Position numbers and translations under genes: made by a program
Source: Camillea tinctor
Lineage: Eukaryota > Ascomycota > Sordariomycetes > Xylariales > Xylariaceae
Assembly (NCBI GenBank): GCA_022578605.1
Contig: MU394064.1
Span: forward strand, 124,001-188,000
DNA: 64,000 nucleotides
Reading direction: 5' to 3'
In this document: positions 57,074-64,000 of the stretch, piece by piece
How the letters are laid out: every line of letters begins with the position of its first letter
How positions within the stretch are numbered: position 1 is the first letter of the stretch
The notes under the pieces: generated by a model
The model's database searches: none
Seen by the model: only the letters and a program-made list of their open reading frames with translations
Told to the model about the DNA's origin: nothing

Positions 57074-59295
57074 CTACGACTCGTCTTCAGTATCGGTGTT
57101 AGTTGCGCTAGTGTCATCTTCCTCCTCTTCCGTACCACTTTCATCATCGGAATCCTCTTCCTGTTGCTTCCGCGGCTTCGTCGCACCGCCCTTGAGGGCG
57201 CTCATCTGTCCAGCAATCGAATCTGACTCGGGTGTTAATATGGCTCTACTGTTGGCGGAATAATTCAACTTACCCTCATCCGGCTCACTGATTTCATCTT
57301 CGGCGGCCATCTGCGCTGCCTTACTGGCTTCTTCGACTGAGAGAGTAACCTCCATCTTGGTATCGAAACCGATGTAACTATCACATACCAGGTGCATGAC
57401 AAATGTGTATTGACCAGCTTGGGGAGGCGCAGCAAATTGTGCTTTCAAGGTCTGCATAAAGTAGGTAGGCTTGCCGTCATCGGTGAAGATTGGCTTATCA
57501 AAAGTTGTGAACGTGAACGGCGGGACAGCCATCTTTCCCTGCTTGCTGTCCGACAAGAAAACATGCCACTTCGGTGAGTGGTCCCGGGGGTAGTAAGGGG
57601 CGAATGCCAATGGTGGTGACACAGGCTTGGGGTTTTCCTTCCTGATAATCTTCCCGTTGGCATCCTTAACCACCTTCTTACGCCCGAGCATCGCATCGAG
57701 GTCATCCTCGGAGGGATCTATATCCTCGAGATCAAGCTCGTCGACTTCCGGAACATCTGTGCTTCCCGGAGGGATGAACCGTCCCTTAACAACAAAAGTC
57801 ACCAAGGACGATGGGATAATGAAACGCTCTCCGGTAACCTTGAAAAATGCCTTGGCAACCCTGAAGTAAGGAAGCTGACGAGCGACGTTGACTGCAGTTT
57901 GGTATTGTTCCTCGGTAAGAAGGCCCTTCCCGATAGCAAGACTTCGGCGTTCAGTGTCAGGCAGATCCATGAACTGTTGGACAGTGCTATGCGTCTTTGC
58001 ATCACCTTCGATGGCCTTGACAACAGCAGGGGTGAAATGCGGCAGCTGGAAGAGAGGAGACGCGTTTGGTGACACAGCTTGGATCAGCCTTTGGCTAGTG
58101 AAGTACGAAGACAAGAGGGGTGTGGTGTTTCCATAAGCGAGCGAGATGGCAGTAAACGAGCGGCATAGGGATTGTGCGATAGGTCCAACCATATATTTGG
58201 CGCTGTTCAAAGCAGAATCGTCTAGTTCCACACGGCCAAGGTAAGCCCATAGAAGCGCAAGCACCTTGCGCCTCACGCCACTTTCGAGATCCTCTAGCTT
58301 TTCCTTGTCCTTGACGGCTAGACCACCGGCAAATTCGGTAGCTTCTCCATCAGCCAAGATTCTTGACTCGATCTTAGATAGTCCGGACTCAGCCTTGTCT
58401 CCCTTGAGGTTTTCTCGGAATTCCTTGCCAGTGCTAAGGGCAGTGATGAGATCCCCCTGGTCCATGCTGTCGGAATACTCGCGGAACAGGTTGTTGGCGC
58501 TCTCGACCTGGACACCCTCCTTTGTCATGCGCTGAGTACCGTACCACCACGACCCAACATAGTAGGGAAGCAGAACTCCGAGAAGCAGAGCGTAGACCAG
58601 GACAACGTATTTCCCGTTCCCATCCGACACAATAAACTTGGGGAGAGCAATGCCAACGCTGAATCCTTGCTTGCCGTCGGGGTGTCCGTATTGGATATAG
58701 TTGTTGCGAACTTCCTCATCGGTGAGCGCCTGGTAGGCCTTGGTGAGCTCAACCCACTTGTCATTGAGCGACTCGGCAGTCTCGTTCTTGGCTGGGTCTG
58801 GTCGAATCTTGTCGGGGTGAAATTTGAGACCAAGTCGCTTGTAGTGGGTTTTGATCTGTTTCTCTGTAGCTGACTATATGACTTGATGTTAGTGGTTTGT
58901 CTCTGGGGGGTATGTGCGCAACAGTTCCAGTAGTCTGCAAGTTCGCAACATACCTCGGATATGCCCAGGATGTCGTAGGGGTTCCATAGCTTGGCCGCTG
59001 TGCGTTGGGTGGTGAGGATAAGATATATCATGCCAGCCATAGTGGCCCATCCTAACAGGACAGTAATAGCGCGCTTGATCTTGCGTTGCTTTCGCTTTTG
59101 CGCTGCGCGCTGCGCCTGTACCAAGTCGGCATGTTCAGGCTTGAATGTTGACTTGATCCGGGGTGCTAGAGCTTCGGGATCCTGGGTGGGTGCGAGGAGA
59201 CTGTAGGTCAAAGGTAGGGTGATAATGGTGGACAGGGTGAATATAAAAAAAGGGTAGAATTGACCCTGCTCGTCGTAAGAGTAGTCTGAACTCAT
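57074..59295 (-). CDS. sec63: ER translocation subunit Sec63 (J-domain protein)
   Basis: Two exons, 58954-59295 and 57074-58873 (713 aa), with an 80-bp intron inside the J domain (LGISE joined to SATEKQIKTHYK). Sec63 is the membrane partner of the Sec61 channel and recruits the Hsp70 Kar2/BiP for post-translational import. Visible order: a luminal start with the first membrane segment (FFIFTLSTIITLPLTYSLL), a second (VLLGWATMAGMIYLIL), the J domain with HPD in LKFHPDKIRPD, a third membrane segment (VYALLLGVLLPYYVGSWW), then the long cytosolic Brl/Sec63 domain and an acidic tail (EEDSDDESGTEEEEDD) that in yeast is CK2-phosphorylated and binds Sec62. The length is usual for fungi. The start codon precedes SSDYSYDEQGQFYPF directly. 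Confidence 0.96.
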
Positions 59296-60116
59296 GGTGC
59301 AGACGTGCCCTACAACAGGGTCTTTCTATAAAAAATGACTGGATTCGCAGAATAGTGGCAAGGTGTTGATAGAAAAGAATGTTGGACAAGGAAAGAAGAA
59401 AACTTAGTTGGGGTTGAGTGGACTGTTAAATTTAGAACACTACTGAAGGCAAGCTGTCCACAGGGCTGGCTCATTCATGGATGGGTGAGCGGGTGGTGGA
59501 TATGTGTTATGGAATTTGTATGGATGGATGGGATGAATGGGATGAATGATTGAATCGTGGCCTTCTAAATTAAAATGGGCTACGTAGGATAATCCTCGCT
59601 CTTTATCGATAAGATTAAGGTGGCTTACTTTGCCTTATCTACCCTTATGTGGCTTATTTTACACTTTTTTTTTTAAAGAATATATGGGGTCTTAAGTTTT
59701 ACCCTAGGTAGGTCCCACCACTAAGGCGCTTAGCCTTAGCCTGTACCACTACCTTGGGATCTAGTACCCTCTCAAAACTCTCTCAAACGCCATGCTTCGG
59801 TAAGTTAGATTTTGTAATAGACTTTATTGATTGTAGGATTACCTAAGTAAGCTTGTTTCATGTATTGATCTAGGTATGTTTATATTTATACAGAGCAGCC
59901 AAGCTTATGACACCTTTCAAAGAAGACCTCCCTACATGTATGTAGGCAGGTACAATGTACACCAGCTATAATCCGTCTCTAGTCCCAGGTTGCCTCCATC
60001 TATCTAGATAGTATATGATAAATAAGCACAAAAATTACTAGGTTGATCGGTAAACGCCATGAGGATCCCATGCCATCGCTAGATCTTTTATCTTTCTATC
60101 CTATCCCTCTCTACCT
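59296..60116. other. Intergenic, upstream of sec63
   Basis: 821 bp between sec63 and the ste14 stop, both minus strand. The sec63 promoter should lie at 59296-59600. The region carries GGATGAATG-type minisatellite sequence and a T-rich tract around 59650-59680. Confidence 0.5.
59521..59550. repeat. GGATGAATG short tandem repeat
   Basis: Several GGATG/GGATGAAT units in a row. Non-coding, in the sec63 upstream region. Confidence 0.65.
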
Positions 60117-61019
60117 TCAAATAAAAGGCATGAGCGTTCCCACCCTCTTTCTATATTGAACGTATTCGTCTTTGAAAAAGTGGACGAGCAGCGTCTCCTC
60201 ATGTTTAACCCTGGACGAAAAGAACTTCCACAGCACAATGGTATATGCGACAAAACATATCGGGTTTCCGAGCACGAGTTGCGTGCCTACTCCCCAGTAG
60301 AAGAAACCAAAGTAGGCCGGGTGCCGCATGATCGAGTAGAGGCCGGTGGTTACGAGGATATGGCTATCCTTCTTGCGGTGTTGGATCGTGTGATTGAACG
60401 ACTGGCCCGCCTGGGCCATAGCCGCACTACGCACAAACTGCCCCACGAACACCATGACGAACCCCAAAAGCAGGATAACATGGCCGGTATAGAACGGCGC
60501 CCACGAACGGTTCGGGAATATGAGCTTAGTGAGTAGGCACTCGAGCGATGCGGACACGTGGGCAATCGCATAAGCCGGCCAATTCGCCGTGAGGAGAAAA
60601 GAACCGATGTTGGCAACGGGTGTGTTGTATTTCGCTGTCGTCCAGAACTCCAGGAAGTGGAAAGTGGACAGCGCTGCGATGAAGAACGGCACGCGCCATA
60701 AGGGAGAAGAGGTCAGGACGAGGATGAGGACAGTAGCGGTGGTGGACAAAGCGAGGACGATGCCGAGACAAAAGGACCGGATCGCAATACCCTCAAGAGA
60801 CTTCGCCTGACCGGGAAAATAGGGCTTATCGGGCGACACCCGAGCGCTCTGGACTATGGGACTATGGATCGGAAGCTCGTTAGCACTCTTGTCGGTTGCG
60901 CCCGCGTTGGTGAGATCTAGCGCTGCAAGGGAGGGACGCCGGCGATGACGGACGCCAGTGGCCCACGATGCAGACTCTTCATGCTCCCGCAGAAGAGTCA
61001 AGGGTGAATTTGGTGACAT
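60117..61019 (-). CDS. ste14: Protein-S-isoprenylcysteine O-methyltransferase Ste14
   Basis: A single-exon gene of 300 aa. Ste14/ICMT methylates the C-terminal prenyl-cysteine of CAAX proteins such as Ras and a-factor-type pheromones in the ER membrane. The catalytic region is clear: SILVTTGLYSIMRHPAYFG with the RHPxYxG motif, then GNPICFVAYTIVLWKFFSSR and HEETLLVHFFKDEYVQYRKR with the Glu pair that binds the carboxyl end, finishing GTLMPFI. Several hydrophobic segments (for example FCLGIVLALSTTATVLILVL and GHVILLLGFVMVFVGQFV) match the multi-span topology. I chose the ATG at 61019 (MSPNSPLTLL); the frame stays open upstream to 61256, but that part looks like leader sequence. A cytosolic Ser-rich N-terminal stretch of about 80 residues precedes the first span. 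Confidence 0.95.
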   Translation of the reverse strand: MSPNSPLTLLREHEESASWATGVRHRRRPSLAALDLTNAGATDKSANELPIHSPIVQSARVSPDKPYFPGQAKSLEGIAIRSFCLGIVLALSTTATVLILVLTSSPLWRVPFFIAALSTFHFLEFWTTAKYNTPVANIGSFLLTANWPAYAIAHVSASLECLLTKLIFPNRSWAPFYTGHVILLLGFVMVFVGQFVRSAAMAQAGQSFNHTIQHRKKDSHILVTTGLYSIMRHPAYFGFFYWGVGTQLVLGNPICFVAYTIVLWKFFSSRVKHEETLLVHFFKDEYVQYRKRVGTLMPFI

Positions 61020-62143
61020 GATTTGTAGCTTAGAGACCAGGTATAATGAATGCGCCAGAGGAACAACAACTAGACGAGGTCGCAAGAACAGAAATGGAGG
61101 AATGCGTCTTGTGGGTTGAAGGTAGCAGGGAAGAGAGAAAAAAGACGAACCTATCCGGAGGTGACTCCATTGTCCCTCCTCCTTTGGAAACTGTTTGTTA
61201 TATCGAATGCTTTGCGTGTTTGAGAAACAAAGACAAAGAAATCGGATGACTGCCACCCATGCTTCGTGCTCCGTCGAGGCGCAAAGACGTTGGGAGGAGT
61301 TTTGGTTTTGGTTTGTTTTGTCTGGTTTTAAAGTGACGAAATGGGCATTTGAACTAAGCTTGAGCTAAGCTTGAGTTAAAAAGAACTGGACCCCGAGAAA
61401 TGGCCGGGGCGGTGAAACGAGGCAGAAGGTTAGGTAAAGTTTAAAGTACTAGTTAGGTACTACTATCCATAATAACTAACCTATACCTACATCATAGTAT
61501 ACACCATCGTCAAACCTAGAAAAAAAGGAAAGAGGAATTGAAAATATGTATAAACAGCATATTCATTTAACTGTATGATTACATGGATTCAAAGTCGATA
61601 TAATATGAAATTACCTATATCCAAATATATCTATAGTGTGCATACCTACCTATGTACTTACCTACAAGATATGTAAGTTGCTTGCACTAATAGCACCTAA
61701 CCTAGTGTACTACTATACTACAACCATACTACTAAGGTTAGTGCAGTACTGTAGAGGGAAGAAAGCGGCAAGCTTCTACAAGATAACCTAACAAAAAATC
61801 ATGGTATGTATCACTAATTCATGTCGTGGTACATGGGGCCATCTAGTGCAGTATATGTATGCATGCAGACATGGGGGAAACTCCTACCGACCTCTATGCA
61901 GGTATGTCAAGTACCCTAGTATAGCACTATAGTATAAGTGCATATATAGTCAGCCCAAAGTAAATTGTTAATATCGTACCCCATATTTTCACCTCGTATT
62001 TAAGTAACGTTAACGTACAAGCAATGAAGCCATAAGTTATAAGTAAGCACCCCCTCATTTCCATACACCTACTCCAAAGGACCACGGTGTCATTGACATC
62101 TGAATAGAGCGAAGAATCAAGCTATATTACCTAGGTAGTGAAG
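61020..62143. other. 1.1-kb divergent intergenic region
   Basis: Between the starts of ste14 (-) and the acetyltransferase gene (+). It is AT-rich at 61440-62030, with ACCTACC/TAGGT-type sequence and the palindrome TACCTAGGTA at 62128-62137, six bases before the ATG. Both promoters lie here. Confidence 0.5.
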
Positions 62144-62971
62144 ATGGCCCTACGCTCGATTGACCCCGTGGAGAACAGGCGGCGAATGGAGAAAGGAGAG
62201 CTCTATTTCGCCTTCACCCCTGATCTTATAGAGGATCGCCGAAGATGTCGGCAAGCCTTTAACGAGTTCAACGATGCTAGAGACATCACCAGACGCCAAC
62301 AAGTAGAGCTATTCCAACGGTAAGGAATATGGCACCTAGCCAGCTCCCCTTCATGTTCGCATTTAGCGTCTAACCTCTATCGAATAGGATCATAAACGAC
62401 ACGACAGCCCTTCCTCCACTGGCTCCCACAACCGAGGAGGACGAAGACCAGCTCGCGGATTGGGTGTGGTGCGATGCCCCCGTCAAAATGGACTATGGAT
62501 ACAACGTGAAGTAGGTTTCCTCCCTAAAGCCCCTCCCCACCGTTAGCAAATGCTCAAGGCCGCAGGTTTGGAAAGAACTGCTATGTCAATAGCAATTCAA
62601 CGTGGATTGACACTAGCCCCATAACTGTGGGCGACCGAGTTGTCATTGGGCCCAACTGCTCCTTCTTCTCGGGCACGCATCCTACGGACCCAAGGGTTCG
62701 CAACGGAACCAACGGCCCCGAAACTGGGTCACCGATCACGATTGGCGCAGACTGCTGGTTCGGTGGGAATTGTGTTGTTCTCCCCGGTGTGGCCATCGGT
62801 CGTGGGTGTACGATCGGTGCCGGAAGCGTGGTGACGAGGGACATCCCCCCTTTCATGGTGGCGTGTGGCAATCCGGCTAGGGCCATAAAGCCGATTCGAC
62901 AAGTGCCTGCCGAGGAGCTACCGCCGGGCTATATCCCACCAGCAGACATCCCAAACTCTGAGGCGGCGTAG
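62144..62971 (+). CDS. Hexapeptide-repeat O-acetyltransferase (maltose/NodL type)
   Basis: Three exons: 62144-62319, 62388-62510, 62566-62971 (234 aa), with introns of 68 and 55 bp. The family transfers acetyl from acetyl-CoA to sugars or related hydroxyls. The N-terminal maltose-acetyltransferase cap reads NRRRMEKGELYFAFTPDLIE followed by RRRCRQAFNEFND; the left-handed beta-helix follows with FGKNCYVNSNSTWIDTSPIT, VGDRVVIGPNCSFFSGTHP containing the catalytic His, and ITIGADCWFGGNCVVLPGVA, then GAGSVVTRDIPPFMVACGNP. The order matches bacterial NodL/LacA/Maa and their fungal counterparts. The substrate is unknown. Its stop lies 13 bp before the stop of the convergent membrane-protein gene, so the transcripts must overlap or stop abruptly. 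Confidence 0.93.
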
Positions 62972-62984
62972 GAGATAGAAAGCT

Positions 62985-63584
62985 TCATAGACCTCCTTGG
63001 ATAGTGAAAGACGAGACAATTAGAGTTAACACGTTAATCCATCCCCAGATGAAGGGTATCCAGGTTGATATCTCGTAGCATCCCGCAATGTAGACAGCGC
63101 CGAGACTAGAGGGTTGCATATTAGCACTACCTAGCATATAACGTACAGAAAATGTTGGGTTGGCGGCAACTCGAGAAGAACGGGAGAAGAAGTTTACGTA
63201 CACGGCGCCGACTATGCTTCCCGCAACCAACGCTTCAACCCCAGCTATGATGAAATAGACGAAGGGGACCGCGACAAGGTACTTCCATACCGATCTTCGC
63301 TTGCCGACTTGCATGAACAGGGCGACTCCGGTAGCGCCGAGGTGGAAGAGGGCGTAGAGGATGAGGGTCCATAGGAGGGTGAAGCGCCAGGAGTCAAAGA
63401 CAGAATATAGGGCGCAGCCTCCCGACTCGGGAGGCCAGCAGAGGGAGGGAAACCTGGGGCTGCGATAGCCGTCAGGGGGGTAATCTTGACAATTATCGCT
63501 AGGGTTGTTTGGTTGGTTAGTTATAGTTAGATAGATGAGATTAGATTGAAGATGTGATGGATTAACATACGTTGGATAAGCCAT
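62985..63584 (-). CDS. Small integral membrane protein, unknown function
   Basis: Three exons: 63571-63584, 63202-63498, 62985-63105 (143 aa). The first exon is only 14 nt (MAYPT); the 72-bp intron begins GTATGT and ends CTAG after a TAACTAAC branch site. The second intron (96 bp, GTACGT..CTCTAG, branch GTGCTAATA) is also a multiple of three, so the frame reads through both. The mature product has CQDYPPDGYR and CWPPESGGCALYSVFD before the first membrane segment (FTLLWTLILYALFHLGATGV), then FVYFIIAGVEALVAGSIVGA, and WIPFIWGWINVLTLIVSSF. It resembles conserved fungal proteins of unknown function; I infer a four-pass or similar topology. The start is set 92 bp downstream of the MITE at 63677. 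Confidence 0.75.
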   Translation of the reverse strand: MAYPTYVNPSHLQSNLIYLTITNQPNNPSDNCQDYPPDGYRSPRFPSLCWPPESGGCALYSVFDSWRFTLLWTLILYALFHLGATGVALFMQVGKRRSVWKYLVAVPFVYFIIAGVEALVAGSIVGAVYVNFFSRSSRVAANPTFSVRYMLGSANMQPSSLGAVYIAGCYEISTWIPFIWGWINVLTLIVSSFTIQGGL

Positions 63585-63676
63585 AGGTTTTTGATTTTGT
63601 TGTGTATCAATGTCTGGTCTGTTTTGGTTGGCTGGCTGAGCTTGAGCTTGAGCTGTAAGTGATAGGTATAGTGGTA

Positions 63677-63976
63677 CGGAGGTCCCTACCAAAAGTCGAC
63701 GCCGCGCCAAGAAATGCCAAGGTCTCGACTCGTTTTGGCGGCAGCTGTTTTGCAGCTGTAACTCTGACTTCAAATCAACCCACTAATCATAGTGCTACAA
63801 TTACATGCTCGTGCGCTAAAAGCTTTTATCGATAGCAGCTATTATTAACTAAAAGCACTAAAGTTTATAGTGCACAGCTTTTTGCAGCTGCCACACAGCT
63901 GCAGCCAGCTGCTCACATAGGCGAGCATATGCTTGGCATTTCTTGGCGCGGCGTCGACTTTTGGTAGGGACCTCCG
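63677..63976. mobile_element. 300-bp MITE with 45-bp perfect terminal inverted repeats
   Basis: The left end starts CGGAGGTCCCTACC and the right end is its exact reverse complement for 45 bp (63677-63721 and 63932-63976). Both ends are flanked by TA (63675-63676, 63977-63978), the target duplication of Tc1/mariner/pogo elements. The inside is 210 bp, with CAGCTG/GCAGCT repeats and no transposase frame. Perfect ends suggest recent insertion. It lies 92 bp upstream of the membrane-protein start codon, in what should be its promoter. Confidence 0.85.
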
Positions 63977-64000
63977 TAGTAAATAGCAGATCAAGTTTAA

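Noticed and set aside
61020..61256. 79-residue N-terminal extension of Ste14
   Set aside because: The sequence is unlike the family and rich in leader-type composition; the ATG at 61019 gives the usual architecture.
63585..63773. Fusion of MITE sequence to the N-terminus of the small membrane protein
   Set aside because: The open frame through the MITE starts only at a TTG and crosses an intron; a 14-nt first exon from the ATG at 63584 explains the gene.

Overview
This is nuclear DNA of a filamentous ascomycete (Pezizomycotina). The evidence is the many short introns (about 50-140 bp) with GT..AG ends and CTAAC/CTAAT-like branch sites, several families typical of moulds (DUF2235 hydrolases, a DUF4045/gelsolin protein, a small secreted cysteine-rich protein, a GPI-type Ser/Thr-rich wall protein), and long AT-rich intergenic stretches with microsatellites. 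The order or genus cannot be fixed from the sequence alone. Many genes are split over several frames, so I rebuilt exon models by hand, checking splice sites, reading phase and family motifs.

Layout. 0-10 kb: a tRNA-Gln, a seven-finger C2H2 protein (+), an amidase (-, with an apparent one-base frameshift), a DUF2235 hydrolase (-) and a prolyl-iminopeptidase-like alpha/beta hydrolase (-). 10-22 kb: mostly gene-poor, with one repetitive GPI-anchored wall protein (+). 22-35 kb: a 1,556-residue DUF4045/gelsolin protein, a 783-bp PIF/Harbinger-type MITE, the small GTPase Arl2, and a second DUF2235 gene with a damaged splice donor (genes all -). 37-54 kb: an APH-fold kinase-like protein (+), a small secreted protein (-), a carotenoid/stilbene-type oxygenase (-), a SnoaL-like protein with a GC-AG intron (-), an M28-family protein that has lost nearly all metal ligands (+), a DUF1264 protein (-), a DUF4484/LCHN protein (+) and an M13 metallopeptidase (-). 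57-64 kb: the housekeeping genes sec63 and ste14 (-), a hexapeptide-repeat acetyltransferase (+), a small membrane protein (-) and a 300-bp MITE with 45-bp perfect terminal repeats.

Functional themes. Housekeeping genes (arl2, sec63, ste14, gelsolin/DUF4045, DUF4484) alternate with accessory secreted or catabolic genes (amidase, peptidases, oxygenase, secreted protein). There is no backbone enzyme (PKS, NRPS, terpene cyclase), so I do not call a biosynthetic cluster. The observations most worth following are the dead M28 peptidase with an in-frame TAG before a hydrophobic tail, the GC mosaic inside genes at 40.5-52.8 kb, the two MITEs, the micro-exons of 10-17 nt, and a ten-base palindrome that recurs in non-coding DNA. 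I found no single undescribed multi-gene system that the sequence would prove.
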